64,000 nt of DNA from Sorghum bicolor (GCF_000003195.3 NC_012877.2:21106294-21170293), one strand, 5' to 3'; shown: positions 10,601 to 22,176, counted from the first letter of the stretch. Numbers and translations are program-made. Notes: generated by a model not told the origin, from the sequence alone.

Positions 10601-11107
10601 AGGTATTGTATGGTTTGAAGCAAGCACCTAGAGCATGGTATGAGGGATTGAGAGATTTTTTACTCTCTGAAGGTTTCAAGATGGGCAAGGTTTACACCAC
10701 TCTCTTCACCAAGAAGATTGGCGAAGACTTGTTTGTGTTGCAAATATATGTTGATGATATCATATTTCGATCAACCAACCAAGAATTTTGTGAGGAGTTT
10801 GGAAACATGATGGCTAATGAGTTTGAGATGTCAATGATTGGAGAGCTTAGTTACTTCCTTGGTCTTCAAAACAAGCAATTGAAGAATGGCACATTTGCGA
10901 GTCAAGGCAAGTACATAAAAGACATGCTCAAGAAGTTTAGTATGGATGATGCAAAATCAATTAGCACACCAATGGGAACAAATGGAAGCTTAGATAGTGA
11001 CACAAGTGGAAATATGGTGGATCAAAAGTTGTATCGGTCTATGATTGGAAGCCTACTCTATGTGACCGCATCAAGACCGGATGTCATGTTTAGTGTATGC
11101 ATGTGTG
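10510..11107 (+). pseudogene. chimeric ORF: Tat-type gag start fused to copia reverse transcriptase
   Basis: One open frame joins about 31 residues of A-family gag (MLNPKIYIENVIMISEADLK onward) to the C-terminal half of a Ty1/copia reverse transcriptase. Copia landmarks are VLYGLKQAPRAWYEGL, LQIYVDDIIF (catalytic YVDD), ELSYFLGLQ, STPMGTN and LYRSMIGSLLYVTASRPDVM. The junction at 10597-10603 shares the bases aag with both parents. The copia part is then interrupted at 11107 by element E and resumes at 18612. The upstream fingers domain, integrase, protease and gag of copia are gone. An unusual but most likely accidental fusion. Confidence 0.8.
11103..11107. repeat. target-site duplication of E, left copy (gtgtg)
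   Basis: gtgtg precedes the E LTR here and recurs at 18607-18611. The copia reading frame resumes across the site when one copy is discounted. Confidence 0.9.
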
Positions 11108-12362
11108 TGTTGGGTATTTTAAACGCAAACAGAAAAATCCGCAAGCGCACGGATACCGATGTAGCTTTCACCCGGGAGTATTCCAGAGTATCGATTTTCC
11201 ACAGAGAACGTGAGTGCACTAATTAAGATCCAAGATCGCCTAAGGATAACTATATAATTATTTTTGGTGGGAAGAGAGGAAGTTTCCTGAGAGTTCTCTG
11301 GTTGATCTAAGAATCAAGAATTACTTCAAGATTATCTATTTCGGGACATCAGAGCACTAACCACAGAAAGAGATGAGAAGGGGGCTAGGAAGGTCTGACT
11401 ATGGTCCTACAAACACTGATCCGAACGAGGTGGAATACGTCGACCGCTAGGGCTGTCACTACCCTAAGGCTACCACAACAATCCGCAGGATTGGGTGCAA
11501 TTCCAGGTAATTGCAACACTAAACACCACGTCTAATCTTTTAATTACTACTCTAGCGTTATAAAAGACTAGAGCACTTGATGCAAGCGGGAATCCAATAA
11601 ATAACTTGAATGTAAATAAAATTAATTAAAGAACTCAGGAATTATGAATTGAAGAACCTGGAGAACGATGAAGAACGAACCAATTGCTGCAAAAGTACAA
11701 TGTTGAGGAAGATCCGACAGATCCGGCTCCTCCGCTCTCCTCTTCTCTCTCCCTATTTTCTAGATTACAACTAGAACTAACTAGAACTAGAACTAGAGGA
11801 ACTAGAACTAGAACTAGATGAACTAGAGGTAGAACTAGAAGAACTAGAGGGATCCTCTCTACTTGGATGAAGAATTGAAACCCTAGCTTTGATTCTGTAG
11901 AAGAGGGATGATCTCCAGGGGCCAGGGGTCTTGTTTTATAGTCCCTTCAAGTGAATATGGGCCGTTGGATCAAACCGACATTGATTGAACGGTTATCCTT
12001 GATCCTTTAGGTCGGTGGAGCACGATCCGCGAGTTTGGACGTGATTGGGCAGAACTCCAGGGCGGGCGCCCTCAAGACTTGGGTGGGCGCCCTGTCCCTG
12101 AGCCCTCTCGGCCTCCGCTTCGGTCCCGTGGCTTCTGGAGTCTTCTAGATGATAGAAAATTGCGCGGCACGTTAATATCTCTTTGTAAACCCGACGTGTG
12201 GGCCTTTCTTCCGTATTTCCTGATAACCCCCTACAGAAATAGACAAACACCAAAACTCATGGAATTCTGTCAGATAAAACCCTAAGTCTAGGTGTTGGTT
12301 GCATTTGGATCCTTTTCTATGATTAGTTGATGATTAAATGTGAGCTTTAAGGACCGTCAACA
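11108..12362 (-). mobile_element. LTR of element E (3' LTR in element orientation)
   Basis: 1255 bp. It carries an aactag-repeat tract (about 11765-11850), a TATAAAA box on the minus strand (11934-11940) and two gggcgccc palindromes (12061-12092). It is nearly identical to the copy at 17350-18606. Confidence 0.9.
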
Positions 12363-12385
12363 AGCTCCCCCAAGTTTAACCTTTG
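12363..12385 (-). other. polypurine tract of element E (complement)
   Basis: agctcccccaagtttaacc reads on the minus strand as a purine run ending against the TGTTGAC start of the LTR. It matches the tract before 52557 in D. Confidence 0.8.
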
Positions 12386-14540
12386 CTCGTCCCTGAGCAA
12401 AGATGGACTCAAGAGTTTCTACAGTGGTTTCATGCCTTAAAGATATACATGCGTTCAAACAAGATCTCATCTGTGGGTTAGGGTAAACTGTTAAGATTTA
12501 AACTTACCAATTGTACCTTCCACCATGGGGCTTGCAACCGTCACTTGTGTCTTGAGCAGTTAAAAGATAGAACAGTATAGTCAAGCGCCATGTCTCTTAT
12601 TCTTCGATTAACTATAGCTCTGGAGTTTTTGTAGATTTTCAAATAAAACTCAGAGATTCCTTGTATGACTCTCTCAAGTCACTCTTTTGTGGTATTTCTG
12701 GATCCTTACCAAGGCAGTAATGGTGTATGCCTTCTCTCAAAGTATGTGTTATTTTTGGTATGAGGCATAGTGGCATTGCCTTCTCCCTCACCCTACTCTA
12801 ATAAGGTTTTGATATATGGAGCTAATAGGTAGGAGACAACTAATACATACTTACAAGACATTTATTGCATAGTCAAACCATGGATCCAGAAGAACAAGTC
12901 AATAAGTCAAATCAAGATGTGCATGTGTGGCGAATGAATGGTGATAATGGTGAAAGTCTAATTCTACTTTTGCTCTTTTGAGGGGGTACATACCTTTCTT
13001 GCTCTTTTGAAACTTTTGGGGAGAATAAGATGCTCTGTATTTTCTTTTTCTTTCCTCTCAGGTGGGTATCTTGTACCCCTAATTCTACTGTCGCACACTT
13101 GTCCATTTTTACCTCTCGTCTCACTTTTTCTTTTCTTTCGTGGTTCCGGGCACTTGCTCCTTTTTATTTCCTCGTATAATCTTTTTTTTCTCCCTTTTTT
13201 TTTCTTTTTTTAGAGCACTCATCTCGTGAGATAATATAGCATGTGGTAGTAACAAGATAACTTGAGCATTTATTTCACAGGGGAAAACAGGAATAAGAGA
13301 ATGTTTTTGGCTATTCTCTCCTGGATTAGGAGTAGAATATTTTTTGGGTGGTTATGGAGATGGAAATAGATGGATATATGTGGATGCATACTTCCGGAGT
13401 AGAAGCAGCATGTGTGAGTGAACGTGCAAGTGAATCTTGATTTAACCACATGACAAGCTCCTATGGGTCTACACAGCTTGACCACACTCAATGCTCATAA
13501 GCAGTAAAAAGTAAATGTGTGGCTCAAAGTCTAGCAAACATGTATATATGGCTGTGGTAGGAATTTAAACTCTCATCATATAGGAACTCATCATGCAACA
13601 TTTTAAAGATTTTCAAAGATAAAATTCTCCAGAATTCTAGCATCTCTAGGAACAGATAAACAGCAGCTCAACCTTCCCATATCATATCCGTTAACGACTT
13701 AGATTTCAGATCAAGTACTCTCCCCACAAGTTCAGGTTTAGAGCAAAACTTAATTAATAACAGTCAGGCCTAAACTTGAGAGATATTTCAATTTTGAGAA
13801 CTAGTCATGGCAGAGCAACTACTCATCATTTCCATGTGAGAGCTTATCATGAGGGTTCATAGCAAACTTTATTTATTTATTTATTTAGCAAACTAAGCAA
13901 AGATATATATAAGCACAAAATCTTTATTTCGGTTTTTATGATTATGCATCTTTTTATTATTTGAGTAAAGTATAAACGCGAGTAGAAACACTTAGCTGGA
14001 TAAATGAGAGTGCTCTCCCCCAAGCTGGATTTTGACGTAATTCCTTGTGATGTAGCTAGCAGGTGGCGGAGGTGTATTTGAATGTCAACAGCACCCTGAC
14101 ATTGATTAGGATGTCCTCCGTCTGCTAGTCTTCTTTGATCCTTGAATTCTGTGGAGCTCAAATAGACAACAAAGTTTTTTGTGGAGCTAGTTAAGTGTTA
14201 GCATAAATATCTAGCCTTTATCATGTTGAGCCTCCTCAATAAATGTTACTCTCTTTAGTAGGATCACAATCTTATTTATATTTTCATTTTTATAGGACAG
14301 GAATATATTTATTTCATTTTTACGCCACCACAATGAATGTACTTATGGGTTTTATGCCATGAGCATACTCACATGAGGCTTACTATTTTTTAACATTTTT
14401 ATTTTCTTTTCAAGATAGTATGAATATGATTAACTAAGCAAACTGTTTTAAATAATTGAAAGGGAAAGGATAACTGCCAAGTTTACCACTTGGCAAGGCG
14501 TTCGGTGTTTTTAAGTCCTCCGAACGGGACTCTCCGTTTT
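12386..14540 (-). other. noncoding 3' region of element E
   Basis: About 2.1 kb between the second protease domain and the polypurine tract, shared with B and D. It contains poly-T tracts near 13180, a minisatellite-like stretch (13300-13420) and an internal polypurine tract complement (ctctcccccaagctgg, about 14017). Short open frames here, for example 12912-13124, are kept in D but shifted in B, and none has a recognisable domain. Confidence 0.6.
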
Positions 14541-14541
14541 C

Positions 14542-15039
14542 TCAATCATCCTGGAATTCGATGGATGCCGTAGTTGGTGATTCCGGTGGCGCCTCCTCTT
14601 CGTGTATAACTATCTTCTTTCTCCACACCTGACTCAGTGCACTTCTCCTGCGTAGTCTGCCCATCCGTCCTTGATGATTTTCCTCCTCTGGTTGCAGTTG
14701 CGTCGTCTTCTTCTTGTCCTGACCTACTTGGAGTTTTAACGGTACTGAGGAACAGTCTCCCAATGGTGATGGGTGGATTGTACTCGTCTTCTCCCATGTC
14801 AATAACCTTAAAATCATCTGGAGCTGAATGTATGTTGGTTGTAGGGGCATGGTTCCATGCAGGAGCTGATAAGTGACTGCGGCCATTATGTTGACGTCAG
14901 ATCTGGTGTCGTAGAGTGTCTTCTGAAAAGAATATCCGTTGATTGTGCACTCGATGTTTGGAACACCAGGGTCGTCCTTCTTGATCAAGAAAGGCGACTT
15001 GAGTTGACGATCTTGACCTCCTTGAGTTGCAGTGACCAT
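14542..15039 (-). pseudogene. second aspartic protease-like domain (PR2) of element E
   Basis: The frame from the ATG at 15039 shows IECTINGYSFQKTLYDTRSD followed by VNIM, the retropepsin active-site region, where the usual D-T-G is D-T-R. About 60 residues on, a frameshift moves the expected C-terminal motif PPITIGRLFLST into the neighbouring frame (14546-14797). Element D keeps D-T-G-S at the same place. It lies directly after PR1 and corresponds to a duplicated protease unit. Catalysis is unlikely in this copy. Confidence 0.65.
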
Positions 15040-15105
15040 CTTAGCTGACTCAGTCTACATTTGCTTGTTCCTGTTTCTCCTGTTGGTCCTCTTCCTTGGT
15101 TCATG

Positions 15106-15564
15106 TCAGGATTGCTCTGAGATTTGTGTAGTCTTGTTCTTGAAGGAAAACATCTCCTTCCTCCCCTTCATGTAAAAACTGATATTGGCAGCACTAGCGT
15201 AGATGACATCTCCTGAGATGTTCAGGAATGACCTCCCTATGACGATGGGTGCCCTCTCATCAGTACCAGTCTCTATCACCACGAAGTCTGCTGGGGCGTA
15301 CAAGGTACCAACTCGGACGCAGAGGTTCTTCAATATTCCCTTTGGGAAACTTAGTGTCCGATCTGCAAGCCTGAGCATAATGTTGACGCTGGAGCCAAAG
15401 TCGCAGAGTGCTTCTGGGAAGTCCACCATGCCGATGGAGATCGGGATGACGGGGCGTCCTGGATCGCCTCTCTGAGTAGTTAGGCCTCTGTTGATTCCAA
15501 CCTTGATTTTTGTTGAGGACGGTTGTTGTAGTTTGTTGTTGATGTAGTTTATGTCCTCAAGCAT
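15106..15564 (-). pseudogene. first aspartic protease-like domain (PR1) of element E
   Basis: 152 codons from ATG at 15564. The core reads ISIGMVDFPEALCDFGSSVN followed by IM, an Athila-type active site with D-F-G-S. About 65 residues later comes APIVIGRSFLN, the hydrophobic-G-R-x-F-L segment of the C-terminal half. The end (KGRKEMFSFKNKTTQ) is basic. In D this region is joined by a basic linker to PR2 in a single frame; in E a stop at 15106 separates them. It acts, in intact elements, in maturation of the gag-pol polyprotein. Confidence 0.7.
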
Positions 15565-17018
15565 CTCAGGGCAGTGATTGCCTGAGTGTCCAGTATCTCC
15601 AGTGTGTTTGTGCTCGTAGATCTAGGTTCTTCACTTGGTGGAGTCTGGGAGTTGTAAAACTCCTTCATATTTTGCTCGAAGTGTACCTGCTCATAGAGAC
15701 AAGGCAGAGATCAAGTGCATGGGCCTTGTTGGTGGAAAACACCAACAGAACCAAAAGTGTATTTGTTCTTCTCTAACCTTAAGCATAGTGAGCAAGACAA
15801 AGTTGATGGATAATAAGATCATGAGTGTAGCATTTAAAACATTTGTCAGATCAGATTGCTCAACCTAATGGAAAGATAATCTATCTATACTTATTATTAT
15901 TATTTTTATATATCTTCCAAAGATTGAGTGTGCAACATTTTAGCTCATAAGATTAGGAGTGTGGGATCACAACGGTGGAAGGACTAAACATATTGAATCG
16001 ATTGGGTTGGTTAATCTAGAGTTGTAGATCATACATGTTTGTCTCTTTTATCCATGTGAATGCCAGAACCAAGGAGAAGCTTATAAATGTGATAGTCAAG
16101 TACCTTAAGATGTTACCTTACTTGAAGAGTGATGGTATAGTATCACCTTGTGGAAGCTTTCCTTTCTTAGGGGTTGTGCATCGTGTTTGTGGCACCCTCC
16201 ATGGATCATCTCTTATGAGCTTATGCCTTCCTTGTGTAAATTTTTAACCTTCATGTGTCTCTCTCTTTGTCTCCAATGTGTGTGTGTATCTCAGGACTTC
16301 CCAGGTCGATATTGAAAGTTTTCCTACAGGGTTAGTCCAACAAAATACCCAATATCTACTATAGCGTACTATTGGCTCAAAAATCAACCTAGACACCATG
16401 TCTAATTTGATTTAGGAGGGCATTTTAACCTAAGCATCATGCTTAATTTAAAATCCCTTGGAAATAAGATCATCATTCCTAAACTAAGCACCATTCTTAA
16501 TTAAGAGATAAATGAAACTAATCCAAACCTAGACATGTACTAAAGCAAATAAAGGTAGCATGAGAGCATTTATAGAGATCTACTCAAGCGGAGAAGAAGT
16601 AGTGTGATTAGTACTTAACAGATTGAGCATGTCTCAAAGGTAGGGACAACCAACATAGCAACATGACAAAGGATGTTTTTATGTAAAGTACTCCCCAAGC
16701 TTGAATTTTTGCAAAATTCAAGTTTCGATGAATTTAATTCAATGTTGTATGATGATTGGTTGGACATACCTTGTGCTTGTCATTCATCCGATCTTCTTGC
16801 TCCAATCCTAGAAAGGTTAGTGACAAGAATACCCGAAGGAATTTTTTTACAATTATCCTTGTATGCTCAAAACACAAGGTAATGTTGCAAATAATTAAAA
16901 GCTCATGTTACATTCTGATCAGTGCTTATTTTAGGACACTAATCTTGTCCTTGGGAAACCATCAATTTATGTCGGCGAAGTGGTTTCCCCTCCAACGCTG
17001 ACCTATATCAAGATCAAC
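15565..17018 (-). other. noncoding interior of element E
   Basis: About 1.45 kb between PR1 and the small gag-like ORF, well aligned with B (28432-29782) and D (47716-49150). It contains another polypurine-like tract complement (tactccccaagcttg, about 16690). I see no ORF with family resemblance. Confidence 0.55.
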
Positions 17019-17231
17019 TCAACGAGATCTGCAATATTTAATATAGACATATGCATCGACAACCGCCCTTTTAAAGTTTTTATAAATAGAAAGGATGAGG
17101 AGGTTGGAGATCTCGAATGTGGTGATGTTGGAGAGACCAATGGATTGGTAAGATGTTGCATACGAGCATGGAGTAAATGAAGTGGCTATGAAATAAATTC
17201 CATGCTCATTAATGTTTAGAGTGAAATCCAT
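17019..17231 (-). CDS. 70-aa gag-like small ORF of element E
   Basis: It begins MDFTLNINEHGIYFIATS and ends with a stop after CRSR. Element D has the same 70-aa ORF (47503-47715) with about 62 of 70 positions identical. Its C-terminal 50 residues match the end of the 313-aa ORF of element B (29783-30724), so E and D carry a version from which roughly 240 internal codons were deleted. It is the first ORF after the primer-site, the position of gag in Athila-like elements. No known domain is visible and its function is unknown. Confidence 0.55.
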   Translation of the reverse strand: MDFTLNINEHGIYFIATSFTPCSYATSYQSIGLSNITTFEISNLLILSIYKNFKRAVVDAYVYIKYCRSR

Positions 17232-17321
17232 GTGGTGTGGTGAAAATGATAAGGTGAGTGTGGTAAAAAAGGAAAAGAAAAAGGATACACGGACGACATG
17301 GTTCGAAACTAGCACAGATAC

Positions 17322-17349
17322 CATTCCCCAGCAATGGCGCGAGAAAGCT
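17322..17349 (-). other. decayed primer-binding site of element E (complement)
   Basis: ccccagcaatggcgcgagaa next to the LTR corresponds on the minus strand to the Athila-type primer site tggcgccgttgccgggga, with several substitutions. The intact version is in D at 47392. Confidence 0.7.
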
Positions 17350-18606
17350 TGTTGGGTATTTTAAACGCAAACAGAAAAATCCGCAAGTGCACGGATACCG
17401 ATGTAGCTTTCACTCGGGAGTGTTCCAGAGTATCGATTTTCCACAGAGAATGTGAGTGTACTAATTAAGATCCAAGATCGCCCAAGGATAACTATATAAT
17501 TATTTTTGGTGGGAAGAGAGGAAGTTTCCTGAGAGTTCTCTAGTTGATCTAAGAATTAAGAATTACTTCAAGATTATCTATTTCGGGACATCAGAGCACT
17601 AACCACAGAAAGAGATGAGAAGGGGGCTAGGAAGGTCTGACTACGGTCCTACAAACACTGATCCGAACGAGGTGGAATACGTCGACCGTTAGGGCTGTCA
17701 CTACCCTAACGCTACCACAACAATCCGCAGGATTGGGTGCAATTCCAGGTAATTGCAAGACTAAACACCACGTCTAATCTTTTAATTACTACTCTAGCGT
17801 TATAAAGACTAGAGCACTTGATGCAAGCGGGAATCCAATAAATAACTTGAATGTAAAAAAAGTAATTAAAGAACTCAAGAATTATGAATTGAAGAACCTA
17901 GAGAACAATGAAGAACGAACCAATTGCTGCAAAAGTACAATGTTGAGGAAGATCCGGCAGATCCGGCTCCTCCTTCGCTCTCCTCTTCTCTCTCCCTATT
18001 TTCTAGATTACAACTAGAACTAACTAGAATAAGAACTAGAGGAACTAGAACTAGAACTAGATGAACTAGAACTTGAACTAGATGAACTAGAGGTAGAACT
18101 AGAAGAACTAGAGGGGTCCTCTCTACTTGGATGAAGAATTGAAACCCTAGCTTTGATTCTGTAGAAGAGGTATGATCTCCAGGAGCCAGGGGGTCTGGTT
18201 TTATAGTCTCTTCAAGTGAATATGGGCCGTTGGATCAAACCGACATTGATTGAACGGTTATCCTTGATCCTTTAGGTCGGTGGAGCACGATCCGCGAGTT
18301 TGGACGTGATTGGGCAGAACTCTAGGGCGGGCGCCCTGTCCCTGAGCCCTCTCGGCCTCCGCTTCGGTCCCGTGGCTTCTGGAGTCTTCTAGATGATAGA
18401 AAATTGTGCGGCATGTTAATATCTCTATGTAAACCTGACATGTGGGCCTTTCTTTCGTATTTCCTGATAACCCCCTATAGAAATAGACAAACACCAAAAC
18501 TCGTGGAATTCTGTCAGATAAAACCCTAAGTCTAGGTGTTGGTTGCCTTTGGATCTTTTTCTATGATTAGTTGACGGTTAAATGTGAGCTTTAAGGACCG
18601 TCAACA
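17350..18606 (-). mobile_element. LTR of element E (5' LTR in element orientation)
   Basis: 1257 bp, starting TGTTGGGTATTTTAAACGC as read on plus and ending GGACCGTCAACA. It includes the aactag-rich tract (about 18005-18112), longer by one sub-block than in the other LTR, and only one full gggcgccc palindrome where the partner has two. Confidence 0.9.
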
Positions 18607-18611
18607 GTGTG
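18607..18611. repeat. target-site duplication of E, right copy (gtgtg)
   Basis: Matches 11103-11107 exactly. Confidence 0.9.
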
Positions 18612-19204
18612 CAAGATTCCAGGCCTCTCCAAGAGAAAGCCATTTGAAAGCAACAAAGAGAATATTGAGGTACTTGAAGCATACACAAAATGCTCATTTG
18701 TGGTATCCCAAAGGTGCAAAGTTTGAAATTATTGGATATCCTGATTCGGACTATGCGGGATGCAAAGTCGAGAGAAGAAGCACATCGTGCACATGTCAAC
18801 TATTGGGAAGATCACTTGTCTCATGGTCATCTAAGAAACAAAATAGTGTTGCACTATCAACCGCCGAAGTGGAATACATTGTGGCCGGTAGTTGTTGTGC
18901 ACAAATCCTATGGATGAAGGCAACATTTAAAGATTTTGGAATCAACTTCAAGCAAGTGCCATTGCTATGTGACAATGAAAGTGCCGTGAAGCTCACCAAC
19001 AACCCAGTTCAACACTCAAGAACAAAGCATATAGATGTCTGTCATCACTTCATAAGAGATCACCAACAAAAAGGGGACATTTGCATTGAGAGTATAGGCA
19101 CTGATGATCAACTTGCCGATATGTTCACCAAGCCACTTGATGAGAAGAGGTTTTGCAAGCTAAGGAATGAATTGAACATACTTGACTTCTCAAATATGCG
19201 TTGA
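18612..19204 (+). pseudogene. copia RNase H and C-terminus of element F
   Basis: This is the continuation of the copia pol interrupted at 11107. Landmarks are HLKATKRILRYLKHT, a DSDYAGC motif carrying the first RNase H aspartate, SWSSKKQNSVALSTAEVEYI with its glutamate, LLCDNESAVKLTNNPV, SRTKHIDVCHHFIRD and DQLADMFTKPLDEKRF. It ends at a TGA at 19202-19204, at the usual pol end. The frame itself is open, but the gene is dead because the 5' part is lost and E splits it. Motif spacing and the LNILDFS ending fit Sirevirus-type copia elements. Confidence 0.85.
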
Positions 19205-20289
19205 TGCGCCCCCATTATAGGACATGCCTCTCCTTCGAGCAAAGCAAGGTACAATTGGTTGACATGTCATTCATGTTTTGCTAAGGACTTATTTAGCGCA
19301 TCTAGTAATTCCTTACATGTCTTAGGCTCATTCATGAAACTCAAATGAATTTGATGCTTGTATGGTACCACTATTGTTTCTATGCTTGACTTGATCTAGT
19401 GGTAGCATATGACATGTTTGGGGGCTTGCAATCCTAGTGTTTGATCTAAAATATGAAAACGCTTGTCCTTGGATCAAACTGAGTTAAATATCTTAGGCAA
19501 GTAATCTAGATTGAACTAATTTTGGAAAAATGATCTCACCTCACATGGTTTCAAACTAACCTATCTAAAATTTGAACTCACCTTTTTTGGTCTTTGATGA
19601 CAAAGGGGGAGAGAATTTCCCAAAGATTTGCTAAAGGAATTACAAAGAAATACAAAGATAGGAGAGTAACATGTTAAAAAGGGGATCAAATTAAAATTTT
19701 GAAGCACACAAGTAGGGAGAGCAAGCTCATAAACTTGTATGTTTCATTTGAATGTGCATCACATATGTTTGCTTGCATTTGCATTAGCTTTAGAAGCTCT
19801 CTCTCTCTCTGATACCTTGCTTGTGTGGTGTATGCTAGTTATAGGTTTGATTGATGAAATGAAGAACTAGCATGCATAGGTAGTGTAACTAGACTTTTAG
19901 CTATTTCACAAGTGGTACTAGAACCTTGTTTATAATTTTGATCTCACGGGGTGCTCTAGTTTTGTGAATGTCTAGTTACTAATGGTGCTAAGAATGGTGT
20001 ATATTGGCAACTCTGATTGGTATCATGCTTCAAAGGTACATTATCTACACCTTAGCATCATTTGGTAGAAATTGACTCCTACATTTCCTATTCAAGTATA
20101 TGTGCAAGCTTTCAAATCCAAACTCTTAGCACATATGTAGGGGGACCAATTGCTACCAATTTGGGTTTATGAAACTTGTCCATAACCTTTGTACATGGTA
20201 AAATGCTTGGGCAAGCAACATGAATCCAAGAAATTTTTTTTGAAAATCTTTGAAAAAGGGTTGTCATCAATTACCAAAAAGGTGGAGAT
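19205..20289 (+). other. 3' noncoding region of copia element F
   Basis: Between pol and LTR, with a purine tract acaaagggggagag (about 19602) and the final tract accaaaaaggtggaga just before the LTR at 20290. Sireviruses commonly have such repeated polypurine tracts. There is a short (CT)n run near 19798. No ORF is supported. Confidence 0.6.
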
Positions 20290-21782
20290 TGAAAGCCCTA
20301 GTTTGGTTTTGGATAATTGATGAAACGCTAGTACTAACCTCCATACTAAGTGTGTGTAGACTTAATGATGATGGTACAAGCCAAGTGATGGAGCAAGTGA
20401 TGGTCATGGTGATGATGGTGATGACCACAAGATGATCAAGTGCTCAACTTGGAAAAGAAGAAAGAGAATACAAAACCCTATGGAGATCAAGGCAAAGGTA
20501 TTGCTTAGGTTTTTTGGTTTTGGTGATCAAGACACCATAGAGGGTGTGATCACGTTTACGATAGACAACCGTACTATAAAGAGGAGAATTCTTTCGCTAA
20601 GCTGCTATCGAGTGCCAATAGGTATCATTGTTCATGTGCTTGCATTTGGAATCTAGAGAGCTAACTTAACTCCTACGAAGAAAATGATTGTGAAAATGCT
20701 AACACATGTGCACTTCTTGGTACACACATGGTGGTGTTGGCACACTTTGAGAAGGAGGTGGAGTTTATAGGGAAGAGAGGGGTTCGACGCTTTTGAGAAA
20801 ATGAAATGCATATTTTGTATTGCACCGATGCAAAGTTTGGAGAAGTCNNNNNNNNNNNNNNNNNNNNNNNNNNNNNNNNNNNNNNNNNNNNNNNNNNNNN
20901 NNNNNNNNNNNNNNNNNNNNNNNNNNNNNNNNNNNNNNNNNNNNNNNTAGCATACTTGACATCCTATGTGAGCCTAAGCAAACACCTCCCACTCATCACC
21001 TTCATAGATTAAACATCTTTGTGAGATTGCGAGTGATTCCAAGTGCATTTGCTTGAGTGATTGCATCTAGTGGCACTTGGGGATCGATTTGGCTGCGGTT
21101 TTCTTGTTACTCTTGGTGGTGGCCGCCACCTAAATGGCTTGGAGCAGTGGAGGAGCATTAGCATGAGTTGGTGATTGTTCATGGCCATCTCCTGGTGATT
21201 GTGAGGGGTTTTGTGCCTACCCCAGCGGAGAGCCAAAGACAACTTTAGTGGATTGCGCGTATGATTGATCTACCTCACTTGTGGGTAGGTTCTTGCAGTG
21301 TTCTAGTGAGGACGAGGTTCATGCTACACCTCTTAGCCGCTGAACCACCAAGTGTTAGTTGACACAATAGGGACATAGCGTGCTGGCAAGCACGTGAACC
21401 TCGGGAGAAAATTTGGTATATCCATTGTGTTTGATTGGTATTCTCCCAGTGCTTGATTGATCATATCTTGGTGATTGGTTCATCACCTACACGGTGGTAT
21501 AAATATCTTATCCTATCCATTTACTTACCGTAAAGTAGTGTAATTAGTTTAGTTGCTTACTTTGCCTTGTGTAGCTTAGTTCACTAGTGTTGCTTGTAGT
21601 GACATAGCTCTTGTGTGCCTAGTGTTCATATCAACTAGAGTTGTTGGATAGGTGGCTTCCAAACCCCCAGTAGAGCTAGAGAAAAAAGCTTTGCTTTGTT
21701 ATTTACTAACCTCTTGCTCTAGTGAGTTTGTAGAAGTTTTTCATTGCCTATTCACCCCCTCTAGCCATATTAGGACCTTTCA
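20290..21782 (+). mobile_element. 3' LTR of copia element F (with assembly gap)
   Basis: It starts TGAAAGCCCTAGTTTGG after a purine tract and ends TTAGGACCTTTCA, giving TG...CA ends. The true length is unknown because it contains 100 N. Following cttaa (21783-21787) is the presumed TSD, but the left partner was lost with the 5' end of F. Confidence 0.75.
20848..20947. other. assembly gap (100 N)
   Basis: A run of exactly 100 N inside the copia LTR; probably a scaffold gap of nominal size. Confidence 0.98.
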
Positions 21783-22176
21783 CTTAAGAGATGAATGAAA
21801 CTACTCCAAACCTAAACATATACTATAGCAAACAAAGGTAGCATGAGGGCATTATTGACATCTACTCTAATAGTGATGATAGAGCATGATTATTGTTTAG
21901 CAAATTGAGCATGTCTTAAAGGTTGAGACAACCAAAATTATGTACCAACATGACAATAGATGTATCTATAGAAGCATATCCCCCAAGCTTGACTTTTGCA
22001 AAAATCAAGATTGGTTGAAAGTAATTCAATGTTGCATAATGATTCGTTGGACATACCTTACATTTATCACTCCTTTGATCTTTTTGCTCCAAACCTGGTA
22101 AGCTTAGTGACAAGAATACCCGAAGGAATATTTTGACAATTATAATTTTATGCTTAGTTAACAAGGGTAGCGCAGT
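21783..22176 (-). mobile_element. element H (family N), middle piece
   Basis: Aligns with element E at about 16495-16890: aagagatRaatgaaactactcc, gagcatgtctYaaaggt, a polypurine tract complement (tcccccaagcttgactttt, about 21981), gttggacatacctt and gtgacaagaatacccgaagg. The match stops at the A insertion (TSD gcagt, 22172-22176) and resumes at 58304. Confidence 0.75.
22172..22176. repeat. target-site duplication of A, left copy (gcagt)
   Basis: gcagt directly precedes the 5' LTR of A and recurs at 58299-58303 directly after its 3' LTR. Confidence 0.9.

Larger units (their letters stand above)
11108..18606 (-). mobile_element. element E: Athila-like non-autonomous LTR retrotransposon (family N)
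   Basis: E is bounded by TGTTGGG...GTCAACA (as read on plus) and a perfect 5-bp TSD gtgtg, and has two LTRs of 1255 and 1257 bp. The polypurine tract complement (agctcccccaag) sits at 12363 and a decayed primer-site complement (cagcaatggcgcgagaaag, near 17332) at the other side, so it reads on the minus strand. Between the LTRs are a 70-aa gag-like ORF and two tandem protease-like domains. No RT, RNase H or integrase can be found. It disrupts the copia RT/RNase H gene of F. Confidence 0.9.
10601..21782 (+). mobile_element. element F: 5'-truncated Ty1/copia (Sirevirus-like), split by E
   Basis: F consists of the RT C-terminus (10601-11107), the RNase H (18612-19204), a 1.1-kb noncoding 3' region and a 3' LTR (20290-21782). 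Element E interrupts it with TSD gtgtg. The 3' region has a purine-rich acaaagggggagag (about 19602) and a second tract before the LTR, as is common in Sireviruses. The base pairs after the LTR (cttaa, 21783-21787) continue into Athila-like sequence, so F was inserted in element H. Its 5' LTR and most of its coding capacity are missing. Confidence 0.75.

Noticed and set aside
19798..19811. Short CT run as a regulatory site
   Set aside because: A seven-unit dinucleotide run in the copia 3' region; too short and common to support any call.
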